A DNA stretch of 64,000 nucleotides from Acidianus infernus (GTDB taxonomy: Archaea; Thermoproteota; Thermoprotei_A; Sulfolobales; Sulfolobaceae). The position numbers were made by a program, and so were the translations under genes. Shown here piece after piece: positions 45,411-57,008 of this stretch. The notes beneath the pieces were generated by a model that was given only the letters and a program-made list of their open reading frames with translations, was not told where the DNA came from and made no database searches. The number at the start of each line of letters is the position of its first letter. The first letter of the stretch is position 1. The stretch spans positions 1,834,001-1,898,000 of the forward strand of contig NZ_WFIY01000004.1 of assembly GCF_009729545.1 (NCBI RefSeq). Reading direction: 5' to 3'.

Positions 45411-46024
45411 GGGGGTTAAGGGGGCGAAAAGCCTAAGGGATGGATAGCCCCCTTATAGATTTAAAAACTACTTCTTTTTCCTGTCATTCAATGGCTAGAA
45501 GGAAGAAAAACCCAATCAGAGCAACAGTTTCAATGAAGATTGGTTTATCTAACACCCTCCTAGCCCTCGTGAACAACTAAGTTAAGGCACTCCGTTTCAC
45601 CTTGTTCTGGTTGAAAGAGAACATCCAAAACCTTGAAGAAAAGAACACACTTTCTAAAGTGCACGAGGGATTGTATGAAAAGCTAAAGAAGGAGTACAAT
45701 CTGCCATCAAAGGTTGCTGAGGACTGTTATCGTGATGCCTTGGCAACATACAAGAGTTGGTACAACAATTCTAGAAAGGGTAGGTTCCCGCGCGTTTACA
45801 AGCCCACTGTATGGCTAACACCAAAAGCTAGCTACAGTGTAGACTTAGAGAAAATGACAGTTAAGATAGCAAGTGTTGGTGAACTGCCAATACTAGGGGT
45901 TATGAGAACGATCGTGACGTTATTGCAGTCACGAATTTAAATGGGGGTCTCTGACCCTCTCGACTGCCCACCAGATGTAAACCCAAATCGATGAGGGGAA
46001 CCTCGCTGACGGGGAGGAAGTCAG
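45411..46024 (+). mobile_element. Internally deleted IS200/IS605-type (TnpB) element, MITE-like
   Basis: Left end: hairpin with arms TAAGGGGGC (45417-45425) and GCCCCCTTA (45447-45455). Right end: GAGGGGAACCTC hairpin and terminus GGGGAGGAAGTCAG ending at 46024. Between them is the first part of a tnpB gene joined directly to its last 20-30 codons. The right junction cuts into an MFS gene that resumes at 46025. Both terminal hairpins look intact, so the unit could in principle be mobilised in trans. Confidence 0.7.
45491..45940 (+). pseudogene. tnpB: TnpB transposon-associated protein, nonsense-mutated and truncated
   Basis: ATG 45491 gives MARRKKNPIRATVSMKIGLS, then an in-frame TAA at 45578-45580 (after LVNN, probably a Tyr codon once). 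The frame reopens as VKALRFTLFWLKENIQNLEE and continues through VAEDCYRDALATYKSWYN and KPTVWLTPKASYSVDLEK, the N-terminal third of a crenarchaeal TnpB. It then jumps to sequence that in another frame reads YENDRDVIAVTNLNG, the C-terminal part, with the whole nuclease core missing. Not functional. Confidence 0.8.
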
Positions 46025-46295
46025 ATGTTATTCTTATCCAGGATAGGATGGTTATCCTTCTTTTTAGGTATTTTCTCTTTTTCCTTTAGATCTCCTACAG
46101 ACGCTTTGATAGTAAAATTTACAGGAAAAGAGAATTCAAGCAGTTCAATAGGTCTTGCTAGCACTATTTCTCAAATAGGTTCATTGCTTGCTCCAATAAG
46201 CATAGGCTTTGCCGTTAATTTATCCCCTTTTTTTAGGAATTTTTACCCTATCTGCAGGCGCTCTTCTATCCTTGGCTGTCTCTTTCCTAATTTAG
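46025..46295 (+). pseudogene. C-terminal fragment of an MFS transporter, truncated and frameshifted
   Basis: Starts directly at the end of the IS element and reads SRIGWLSFFLGIFSFSFRSP and IVKFTGKENSSSSIGLASTI, typical MFS spans 10 to 11. At a run of seven T (46228-46234) the frame shifts; the other frame gives PLFLGIFTLSAGALLSLAVS and ends FLI at TAG 46293-46295, the expected last span. The first nine or so spans are gone. 46296-46562 holds nothing further that I can assign. Confidence 0.7.
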
Positions 46296-46562
46296 CGTCA
46301 GAACGCAGGCCTTTCTTCACCGTTCGTTGGGGCTGTAGCCTTCCTCATCCGAGTTTTTAATTACTTGTAGGTTTAAAAAGGTTGAGCTAGTGGAATTCTT
46401 CTTTTCCAATACGAATGTATAACTAATTCAATACGAGATTTGAAATTTATTTTGCTCCTTCTACTAGGAGAGCTCTTATAGCTGACTCTTCCACGCTGAG
46501 GCTTTCAATCAGGAAAAAGCAGTCTATGGAAAGATATTTTAATAAATCTATTTTATTAAATT

Positions 46563-46883
46563 ATGATGGAAGAGAAGGAAGTTGTATTAAAAGCTTTAGA
46601 AAAAGTAGATAAGTGGTATGTACAACTGGCTGGAATTAAAGGAAATGAATTACTCATAGTTTCGCAAAGGGAAGTTCCTAAAGAGATCGAAGTAGAAGGT
46701 AGAAAGCTTACAGTAAAGCATTATTATCCTGAAGAATACCTTACCGTTATTACAAAGGATGAGAACGAGTTCCGCTCTTACCACGTTTATTACTTTGTTA
46801 AAACATACATGAGGAAGGTCCTAGACTTGCTCGCTTATCTTGAGGTAAATAGGATTAGGATTGACGAGAGAGATTTGCTATGA
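46563..46883 (+). CDS. Small hypothetical protein
   Basis: 106 residues, alpha/beta: a helix (VVLKALEKVDKWYVQLAGIK), strands (NELLIVSQREVPKEIEVEGR, LTVKHYYPEEYLTVIT) and a C-terminal helix YFVKTYMRKVLDLLAYLE. No cysteines or known motifs. The TATA-like TTTTAATAAATC lies about 24 bases before ATG 46563 (the next codon is also ATG). Function unknown. Confidence 0.6.
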   Translation: MMEEKEVVLKALEKVDKWYVQLAGIKGNELLIVSQREVPKEIEVEGRKLTVKHYYPEEYLTVITKDENEFRSYHVYYFVKTYMRKVLDLLAYLEVNRIRIDERDLL

Positions 46884-46958
46884 GAAAATAACCGAGGTTA
46901 AAGTTGTTAAAATTCAATTCTAGCTAATATTTATATACTATGCAACAAAGTTACTCAT

Positions 46959-47957
46959 ATGAAGTTAGGCTCAGAATGGTTCCCCGTGATTATAGGAACC
47001 TTCGTATTATCCTTAATAAGTTGGATGAATTCTATACTCTTTAATTTACCTATACTTTTTGATGTAGGAAAAGTAATATACTTTATAGCTCTAGTAATTT
47101 TTATCATAATATTTTATGGCTGGATATCTAGGATAACTACGAATTGGAGAGAAGACATGGAGAACTTGAATAGGATAAGCTCTACTGCATTCCTAGGAGT
47201 AATATTATTCATTTCAGGCTTCTTTTTCATGACTTATGTTGAAATAAATTATGAAATAGCTTATGCATTACTAGTTCTTTACTTCTTGGGTTACTCTATC
47301 GTGTTTTTAGTTAACGTGTACTTAGGATACAAATTATTTACCAAGGATGTTAGACAGAACGAGATATCTTACGCATTATTAGTTCCAGCAATAGCACTTT
47401 CTGCCAACGTTATATTAAGTGCTCCCCTATTGCCTCCTTCTCTCCCTTTCATATCGACTTACTTTGTTAAAATCGTTTATTTTATCATGCTATTCTCAGT
47501 CGGGATAACTTTCTTTCAAGTGATATTTATAGGTAGTATAGCCTTCCTATCTCACGTAATATATAAGGGAAGTTCGGCTACTGTAATGATTCCCGTGGGT
47601 GCAGCGAGCATATTAGCCATCAACGTGTTAGTATTTCCGTCTTATAATTACCTTCACCTCTTTTATTTTCCTCCAGAGTCTGCCTTAACACTAGCAATAA
47701 TGCTCTGGGGCTTTGAAATGTGGAATTCACTAGTTGCACTTATAATTGCAGTGAAGCACATAAAAGATAAACCTTCGCTAACTAGCTGGGCTTACGTATT
47801 TCCTTTAGCAATATCTTCGTTCTCGGACTTTATGCTTTACCAAGAAACGTCGCTTCTGGTGTTTAAAGCTACAGAAGTTGCATTCTCCTTGGCAATCATA
47901 CTGCTTTACGCCTACTCTTTAAGGAATACTATCTTTGTTTTAAAGAATAAGGTCTAA
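46959..47957 (+). CDS. TDT/SLAC1-type anion channel or dicarboxylate transporter-like protein
   Basis: 332 residues, ten hydrophobic spans, no soluble domain. The regular helix-hairpin pattern, KLGSEWFPVIIGTFVLSLIS at the start and MLWGFEMWNSLVALIIAVKH near residue 248 fit the tellurite-resistance/dicarboxylate (TehA, SLAC1) fold. This call relies on layout and weak motif similarity. ATG follows TTTATATACTATG-like promoter sequence. Its stop overlaps by 4 bases with the epimerase gene on the other strand. Confidence 0.5.
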   Translation: MKLGSEWFPVIIGTFVLSLISWMNSILFNLPILFDVGKVIYFIALVIFIIIFYGWISRITTNWREDMENLNRISSTAFLGVILFISGFFFMTYVEINYEIAYALLVLYFLGYSIVFLVNVYLGYKLFTKDVRQNEISYALLVPAIALSANVILSAPLLPPSLPFISTYFVKIVYFIMLFSVGITFFQVIFIGSIAFLSHVIYKGSSATVMIPVGAASILAINVLVFPSYNYLHLFYFPPESALTLAIMLWGFEMWNSLVALIIAVKHIKDKPSLTSWAYVFPLAISSFSDFMLYQETSLLVFKATEVAFSLAIILLYAYSLRNTIFVLKNKV

Positions 47958-48730
47958 AGTCTCACAGAAATCTTGAAAGTAAAAGTTGCAGTTTCTCCTT
48001 CCTTTAGAATTATTAACCCTATGCCATTATGAAATGCATCGGGAGCACCGCTCATAGGCTCTACAGCTACCGCAGAAGGTTGTCCGGTGTATATTTGAAC
48101 AAAGTCCATATTTTCCTTTTCTATCATTACTTTTGAATAATCAGAAATTAAAGTTACATTACCTTTAAGTAGAAAACAATCGTCGTACTCTCCTTGAGTT
48201 ATTGTAAAATCTTCCATTTCTCCGGTAGGTATTTTATCCTTCATTATGAGCCTTTTAGCTTTATTAGGGAAAATCCTCCAATTTCCCTTAACCATGAAGT
48301 AAGGATGAGCTCCTACGACTAGGGGAGCGTCTTCGCCCTCATTTTTCACAGTGATAACTGTGGTCAATGAAGAGGAGTCAAGGGAGTACTTTACCTTGAT
48401 AAAGAGAGGAGACGGATAGCCTGGATCCGTTAAGTAAAGGGAAAGGGTTACTTCGTCACTTTTTAAACTTTCAACGTCCCATATTTTATCCCTTACTAAG
48501 CCATGTATTGCGTTTCCTTCAGAATTCTTAGGGAGTTCGTACTTTTTACCTCTCCAGTAATATTCTCCTCCTTTTATTCTGTTAGCAAAAGGGATTAGTA
48601 AAGCCATTCCCCCTCTAGTTTGTCTCTCCCTACCTTCTAGCAGTATATCCTTTGATTTAACTTTGAATGAATACAAATAAGCACCCTTATCTAGAATTTC
48701 AGCTTCCGTATCTCCTTTTTGAATGTGCAT
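47954..48730 (-). CDS. Aldose 1-epimerase / galactose mutarotase-like protein
   Basis: 258 residues, all beta. Substrate-binding landmarks: GLVRDKIWDVE with HG at NAIHG (catalytic His region, residue about 85), VVGAHPYFMV (residue about 142, second His) and the late FVQIYTGQPSAVAVEPMSGA (catalytic Glu in VEPMSGAPDAF). It interconverts anomers of free sugars, or acts on hexose-6-phosphates as in YeaD. Monocistronic. Probably serves sugar metabolism together with hydrolases such as the GH15 enzyme, though they are not linked. Confidence 0.85.
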   Translation of the reverse strand: MHIQKGDTEAEILDKGAYLYSFKVKSKDILLEGRERQTRGGMALLIPFANRIKGGEYYWRGKKYELPKNSEGNAIHGLVRDKIWDVESLKSDEVTLSLYLTDPGYPSPLFIKVKYSLDSSSLTTVITVKNEGEDAPLVVGAHPYFMVKGNWRIFPNKAKRLIMKDKIPTGEMEDFTITQGEYDDCFLLKGNVTLISDYSKVMIEKENMDFVQIYTGQPSAVAVEPMSGAPDAFHNGIGLIILKEGETATFTFKISVRL

Positions 48731-49056
48731 ATGAGATCATATATTCATGGATAAAAAATTTTTAACATAACGGGAATGTTAACATCATTAATTTAGATTA
48801 AAATTTAGAAAATAATGAATGGAAAAGAGAAGAAGTGATTTAAATTATAAAATTTTCCCATCGATTTTACACTCAAGTTTTATTGAATTTAAAAGTTGTA
48901 ATACGAAAATTTTTAACAACTTCCGTTATCGTTTTGAAGATATTCCATAATGTTTAAAATGATAATTAATGAACAACACTTTATTTATTATCATATTTAT
49001 CAATGTTTAATATAAATTCTTATATATATGAAATATATCATATATATCAGAAAAAC
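48731..49056. promoter_or_regulatory. AT-rich region upstream of the DUF2173 gene
   Basis: About 325 bases with no gene. The right part, near 49018-49050, is an unusual run of alternating TATATAT/ATATAT units including the imperfect palindrome ATATATCATATATAT. It includes a good TATA box for ATG 49057. The left half serves the epimerase promoter on the minus strand. Confidence 0.45.
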
Positions 49057-49398
49057 ATGTCTGAAGAAAAGTTAGAAAAACTAATGAAATTAAAAGGAGC
49101 GATAGCAGCAGGAGAGTTTAAGGAGAACGGCGAATTGGCGGGATATAAAGGACCAATGCCGGAAGATTTAGCAAAGTTGGTAGCTATGATGTGCGCTGCA
49201 AATTCACTGATGGCAAAAACGGAAGCGGAATCTTTCACTAAAATAAGCGGGATGAAGTGGACTCCACTAATAGGTTGGGCAGTAGCTGCAGGAGAATACG
49301 CAGTCTGTGTAGTCGGGAGATATGGAGTGTTCGTGAAAGTGAATGAGGCAGATTTTAATGAAATATTCAAAACTTTAAGAGAAGTAGCAGGAATTTGA
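49057..49398 (+). CDS. DUF2173-family protein
   Basis: 113 residues from ATG 49057 (MSEEKLEKLMKLKGAIAAGE); the in-frame ATG 49003 would add 18 residues over the TATA region and is rejected. Internal matches to the family are AAMMCAAN-type (AMMCAANSLMAKTEAESFTK), SGMKWTPLIGWAVAAGEYAV and a late VNEADFNEIFKTL. DUF2173 proteins are short, roadblock-like and typical of sulfur and iron oxidisers; the function is not established. It faces the aioBA operon tail, supporting a link with inorganic oxidation. Confidence 0.8.
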   Translation: MSEEKLEKLMKLKGAIAAGEFKENGELAGYKGPMPEDLAKLVAMMCAANSLMAKTEAESFTKISGMKWTPLIGWAVAAGEYAVCVVGRYGVFVKVNEADFNEIFKTLREVAGI

Positions 49399-49416
49399 GG
49401 TAGTGAAGACCTTAAG

Positions 49417-50214
49417 TCAATTTTTTCTTTTAGTTAGCATTTCGTTTTTTATTCTAAATTCTTTAGGAACTTTTGGAAAGAGTGCGTCGTAGTTAAGTTT
49501 TAATCCAATAGCAGTTATAGGAGGAAGTAAAATATAAGCTAGGAAGAGTGCAGCATCTCCTATTGGTAAAAAGAGTAAAGAGTTTGCAGCAGGAATTACT
49601 GTAGCCAACAGTATTGGTATAGATATGCAACAGCTCCCTCCACCTATTACTCCTAAGAGAGGGGCTAACAGAATTACTTTGGCCCTAGTTAATCTAGAGG
49701 AAACTTCAAGAACTCTCATAATATTTGCGGTAACTAAAGTAGCAATAATTAAGCCCATTATCATTGCGTAAAGTGAAAGTTCGAAATAATAGTTGGGAGG
49801 GAAGCCTCCAGCTATTGAAGGGTTAAATACCAAATTCATTATAGCAGCGTACAACCCTGCTGGATATAAAGGAGTGAAAGAGAACGTTATGAAGGGATTT
49901 TGTACTGTGAACAAAATTCCATAAAAGCCAGTCAATAGCCTTTCTAAAGCTATGCTGTAAACAAAGTAATGGACGGACAGGTAAGAGAAGAATATCGTTA
50001 GTGCTGTTCTACCTTTCTTCAGATAGCGAATGGGCTTCCTAAGTACAGTCTTTATTAAAAGAATGAGGAGGGAAGACCAGAATATTAAATTTCCAACTGT
50101 AGAATACAGGAAATAATCCGGTGAACTTGGAGAAATATAAATGATGAAAAATCCTGCTAACATTAAAAAGAGGTATCTAAGAAGAGAGGAAGAAAAAAAG
50201 GAAGATGACTTCAT
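49417..50214 (-). CDS. SCC-motif polytopic membrane protein, third gene of the aio-type operon
   Basis: 265 residues with about six or seven spans. It holds IGGGSCCISIPILLA near residue 193, with two adjacent cysteines inside the membrane. It begins 7 bases after the AioA-like stop on the same strand, so it belongs to the operon. A paralogue (54409-55179) with SGTSCCLSLPSII stands on the other side of the operon. A role as metalloid or copper transporter, quinone-linked membrane partner or assembly factor is possible, but the sequence gives no direct proof. Confidence 0.6.
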   Translation of the reverse strand: MKSSSFFSSSLLRYLFLMLAGFFIIYISPSSPDYFLYSTVGNLIFWSSLLILLIKTVLRKPIRYLKKGRTALTIFFSYLSVHYFVYSIALERLLTGFYGILFTVQNPFITFSFTPLYPAGLYAAIMNLVFNPSIAGGFPPNYYFELSLYAMIMGLIIATLVTANIMRVLEVSSRLTRAKVILLAPLLGVIGGGSCCISIPILLATVIPAANSLLFLPIGDAALFLAYILLPPITAIGLKLNYDALFPKVPKEFRIKNEMLTKRKN

Positions 50215-50221
50215 TATTCCT

Positions 50222-53613
<3,392 letters not shown>

Positions 53614-53617
<4 letters not shown>

Positions 53618-54243
53618 GAACTCACACCCCCACTTGTTGTACCTTGTAAAACGTTATTGTATGCTCCGTAAACTAACTTGTTAAAACCTAATGCGTAAAT
53701 ATTTCCAGAGCTGGAATCATATTCTAGAATTAGTTGTGCCAAGTATTGGTTAGGATGTCCTATAACTTGCATTCCACCTTTAGTTACATCGTATTGAGAG
53801 AAGTGCATTGTACATAATAAGCAGTTAGTGTTGGGATCGTAGCTTAACGGATAACCCATGTGTGCACAATATCCGCTAAAACCAACAATATCGTTATCTG
53901 GACCTACTCCCCCTATTGAAGGAACTCCTGTCTTGATTAAAATAACTTGATAACCCATGTAGGTAGTCATTTTTGTAGTTCCTGCAGTTGGGAAGTCACT
54001 TACATTTGCTACTAATTGCTTTACATATTTCTCTACTTGTGTTACAGTTTTTGTTATATATTGTGGAACTACCTCTTTAGTAACTTCTGGCTGTACTTCT
54101 GTTTTAGTAAGTAGTTTTGGAAAAGCTTGACTACCTATTACTATTCCTGCGGCTACTCCTGCCACTGCTGCTGCTCCACCTATTATTATAGCTCTCCTAT
54201 CTGGATCGGGCTTCTTGCCCTCATTTTTCTTTTCGGTAGACAT
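53614..54243 (-). CDS. aioB: AioB-like Rieske [2Fe-2S] subunit with Tat signal
   Basis: 209 residues. Twin-arginine signal DRRAIIIGGAAAVAGVAAG (Arg16-Arg17 and a hydrophobic stretch), a Thr/Val-rich linker, then a Rieske domain with CAHMG (C126, H128) and CLLCTMHF (C144, H147). Spacing CxH-x15-CxxH is the AioB-type. It would take electrons from the Mo/[3Fe-4S] subunit, which is exported as its partner. First gene of the operon aioB-aioA-SCC protein. The 165 bases between it and the divergent membrane gene hold both promoters. Confidence 0.87.
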
Positions 54244-54408
54244 AATTCACCACTTTTGTCATGTAGAATTTAGTTAAAAAACTGGTAAAAAGTCTACATA
54301 TATATGCATAACTATACATATTTATTTTTATAAAAAATATAAAATTTTTTATTTTTGAAACATTTTTAAGTTAACTATATAACACTTTATTAACTTAATA
54401 TAAAGATA

Positions 54409-55179
54409 ATGAGGAAAGAGAAGATAGCCATTGCTTTAGTCTTCTTCACAGTAACAGTTATCACGTATTTTATGTCGTTTAGTAGGGGAGCAATTTTTAT
54501 AACATCTGCAATATCATCGCTCTCATTCTGGGCTGGGGTACTAATTCTCATCCCCAGTAAATTTTTTAGAATGATTCTAAACGTCAAGAAGACCAGAGCA
54601 TATTGGATATCATTTGGATTATACTTATTTTTCCACGTAATGCTTTACGGCTTCTTTTACGGTATAATATTGGGCCTTGACATTTTTATTCCAGAAGTTA
54701 GTGTATCTTACGGAGTAGGAATACCACCGTCCTCCATTCTCCTTTTGCCTTATTGGGAGTCATTAAGCCCAGCATTAAACATTGTCATTTTTGGATACGA
54801 GGACATTATATCTCCATTTATCACTTTCATAGGAATAATATTAGCGTTATTAATAGGAGCAAACATTGAAAAAATCCTTGAGCTAAAGAGAGAAGTAAGC
54901 AAAAGGAGAGCCAATGCTGTGCTTGTTGGAGTTCCGATAATTGGCGTTGTTTCAGGGACCTCGTGTTGTCTCTCTTTGCCTAGTATAATCATATACTTCA
55001 CGGCTTTAGACCTAGGAATAGTGTACTCTGTATTACCGATTTTAGCTTCCCCTATCTATTTTTCCTTTGTATGGTACGGATTGCCTATAGGCTCAGCCGT
55101 TTTACTTTTCGAAAATTTTAGGGAAATGAACAAAATTTTACAAAGACTTAACAAGAAGAAGGTGTGTGAAGTTAAATAA
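54409..55179 (+). CDS. SCC-motif polytopic membrane protein, divergent paralogue
   Basis: 256 residues, about seven spans. The motif VVSGTSCCLSLPSII near residue 182 matches the SCC motif of the 265-residue protein at 49417-50214, at the same relative place in the fold (followed by a span with PILASP, versus PIGDAA). The rest is weakly similar. ATG 54409 lies 166 bases from aioB on the opposite strand, so the gene is divergently transcribed next to the operon. The antisense open frame is a shadow. Function unknown; see findings. Confidence 0.6.
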   Translation: MRKEKIAIALVFFTVTVITYFMSFSRGAIFITSAISSLSFWAGVLILIPSKFFRMILNVKKTRAYWISFGLYLFFHVMLYGFFYGIILGLDIFIPEVSVSYGVGIPPSSILLLPYWESLSPALNIVIFGYEDIISPFITFIGIILALLIGANIEKILELKREVSKRRANAVLVGVPIIGVVSGTSCCLSLPSIIIYFTALDLGIVYSVLPILASPIYFSFVWYGLPIGSAVLLFENFREMNKILQRLNKKKVCEVK

Positions 55180-55260
55180 TGAAAAGTTTGTTTAAAAGAA
55201 AAGTTATGAAGATTAACATATCAAAAATTTTATTATGCATTTATTGATTAACTTTACTCA

Positions 55261-55944
55261 ATGAACAAAGCCGTATCTACTTCCGTGGTAATAGTTGTGG
55301 CAATAGCGTTAATATTAGTGGCAGTAGCAGGATATTATTTAGCAACTAGATCTCCTATACCAGTAGGCACAACAACATTACCACCTTCTACTGTATCAAC
55401 GGTGACTATGTCCACTACCCCCGTTACAACAACTACAACCTCAGTAACGACGTCAGTATTACCACCCGGAGCTAGGCCGTTGCCTTATAATCCTTCTACT
55501 AAGACTGTTTATTTGTATATTGCTAGTTTGGATAGTGGTTCTCCGTATAATTTTAACGGAACTTCTGACGGTGAGTTGCATATCTTTATTCCCGCAGGTT
55601 GGAAGGTTTGTGTGATTTATACTAATTATGAGCCAATTGATCATAATTTCATTATTGTAAAGAATACTACTGCAGTACCACATTGTAGTATAATACCGTC
55701 CTCAAACATTATATTATACGTTGGAGTATCAAGCAGTAACTACTTCGACTCAGGAATATCCTCAGGAGCATCAGCAACAGGATCAATAGTACTATCACCA
55801 GGCTACTACTGGTTCGCTTGCGGATATGAAGACCACGCAGAAAGCGGAATGTGGGGAGTAATAGAATGCTCATCATCAATAACACAACCATACTACGAAG
55901 TAACCAATGAAGAAATAGAAGAAGATGAAGAAGACGAAGAATAA
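55261..55944 (+). CDS. Sulfocyanin-type blue copper protein, copy 1
   Basis: 227 residues: N-terminal membrane anchor (5-28), Thr/Ser/Pro-rich linker (36-68), a cupredoxin domain and an acidic tail (EEIEEDEEDEE). Copper ligands of a sulfocyanin are present: His128 (DHNF), Cys187 (FACGYEDH), His192 and Met197 (ESGMWG). Such proteins carry electrons between a bc-like or Mo complex and terminal oxidases outside the membrane. From codon 74 on, the DNA is identical, with one change, to the gene at 59365-60027. Anchor and linker are unrelated between the two. Confidence 0.85.
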   Translation: MNKAVSTSVVIVVAIALILVAVAGYYLATRSPIPVGTTTLPPSTVSTVTMSTTPVTTTTTSVTTSVLPPGARPLPYNPSTKTVYLYIASLDSGSPYNFNGTSDGELHIFIPAGWKVCVIYTNYEPIDHNFIIVKNTTAVPHCSIIPSSNIILYVGVSSSNYFDSGISSGASATGSIVLSPGYYWFACGYEDHAESGMWGVIECSSSITQPYYEVTNEEIEEDEEDEE

Positions 55945-55969
55945 ACCCCCACAAGACAAAACCTTTTTT
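55480..55969 (+). repeat. 490-bp inverted repeat, left copy (sulfocyanin domain)
   Basis: Pairs with the reverse complement of 59340-59829, exactly equal in length, with one mismatch that I can find (C at 55541, Ser versus Phe codon). It covers the whole cupredoxin part, the acidic tail, the stop and 25 bases of 3' flank with a T-run. The spacer is 3370 bases. Identity at synonymous and non-coding sites means recent conversion. Confidence 0.92.
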
Positions 55970-56076
55970 ATCTAAACATATTTGAGAACCTAATTATCAT
56001 TTATAAATATCATAAGTATAATATTTTTCTTAGAAAAGAAAGGTTAATAAATCAGTAAAACCATCTTATCCTTAAG

Positions 56077-56511
56077 ATGAAAGGCACTACTAATAGTAAG
56101 AAGTACATTGTTATGGTCAGCGTTATAATATTTCTAATTGTTATAATTTCTATTATAGCAATAAAGCCATCTAGCTCAAAAAATTGTACTATAACTATCA
56201 TTAAGCAAGGTTGCATAAAGCACGGTATTCTTCCTTGCATGGCTAAAATAGGTCTTAACGGAAGTGTTTACTATTTTAACCTCACAGTTTATAATCCTGG
56301 AAAATCTGTTCCTATTTGTTGTATAAGATTAGACAAAGTTGCCATTACTTTCAATAAAATTTTTGTTTTTTATAAGAATTCATATTATGGCGACGAAATT
56401 CCTCAAGGTAAGAATATCATAATAATAGCCTTTAATACCACATGTTCTAACATTACCTCACTTACAATCCATTTAGAGAATGGACAGAATTTGCAACTAA
56501 ATTTTGCATAG
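56077..56511 (+). CDS. Exported cysteine-containing small protein
   Basis: 144 residues. N-terminal span (KYIVMVSVIIFLIVIISIIA, residues 9-28), then a beta-rich outer domain with six cysteines in the positions KNCTITII, QGCIKHGILPCM and VPICCIRL, plus a late TCSN. Several N-x-S/T sites. It has no copper-site pattern (no His after the Cys pairs in cupredoxin spacing). It lies inside the inverted-repeat segment, directly downstream of sulfocyanin 1. Function unknown; perhaps a partner or assembly protein. Confidence 0.5.
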   Translation: MKGTTNSKKYIVMVSVIIFLIVIISIIAIKPSSSKNCTITIIKQGCIKHGILPCMAKIGLNGSVYYFNLTVYNPGKSVPICCIRLDKVAITFNKIFVFYKNSYYGDEIPQGKNIIIIAFNTTCSNITSLTIHLENGQNLQLNFA

Positions 56512-56549
56512 ATCATAAAGTTTAATTATTTAGGGAAAGTAATGAAATT

Positions 56550-57008
56550 ATGGAGTCAAAAAGGAAATTGGGTTTGGTTTTCGCATCTGGAGCATCAAAT
56601 AGAATATGTTGCGTTGCAATATATGGAGGGGCGGCATTAGCTGCAGGATGGGAAGTAATACTACACCTAGTAAATGAAGGAGTAGTGGCTTTTAGAAAAG
56701 ATGTTCTACCTAAATTAAACACTCTTGGACTAGAAATGACAATAAAGCCAGAATTTTATACGCCTTATACAGACCAATTCTTAAAGAACGTAGAAAATGC
56801 TGTGAAAAACGGTCAACTTAAAGATTGGTATTCATTCCTAAAACAATTAAAGATGGACTATAAGGATTCCTTCAGAATTTACGCATGTCCCGTAGCTTCA
56901 GCCTTTTATAATGTTAAAAAAGAGGATCTAGTAGATATAGTTGATGACATAAAAGGAGCTGAGACATTTCTTGAAGAAGTTTATGGAGGAGTTGTGATGT
57001 ATATTTAA
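56550..57008 (+). CDS. DsrE-family sulfur-carrier-like protein (DsrE2/3 type)
   Basis: 152 residues. Rossmann-like start LGLVFASGASNRICCVAIYG, AALAAGWEVILHLVNEGVVA, and the conserved active Cys113 in IYACPVASAFYNVKKEDLVD, the typical position of DsrE2-like persulfide carriers (ACxxS). An extra Cys20-Cys21 pair is unusual. DsrE proteins pass sulfane sulfur between proteins, often together with TusA and Hdr-like complexes in Sulfolobales. The stop overlaps that of the SelD-like gene by 4 bases (convergent). Confidence 0.8.
   Translation: MESKRKLGLVFASGASNRICCVAIYGGAALAAGWEVILHLVNEGVVAFRKDVLPKLNTLGLEMTIKPEFYTPYTDQFLKNVENAVKNGQLKDWYSFLKQLKMDYKDSFRIYACPVASAFYNVKKEDLVDIVDDIKGAETFLEEVYGGVVMYI

Noticed and set aside
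49018..49050. Alternating TATATA tract considered as CRISPR-like or origin-like repeat
   Set aside because: It has no repeat-spacer order and is better explained as a promoter in AT-rich DNA.
55709..55954. 81-codon antisense open frame, repeated at 59355-59600
   Set aside because: It is the shadow of the sulfocyanin gene. It is identical in both places only because the DNA is an inverted repeat.
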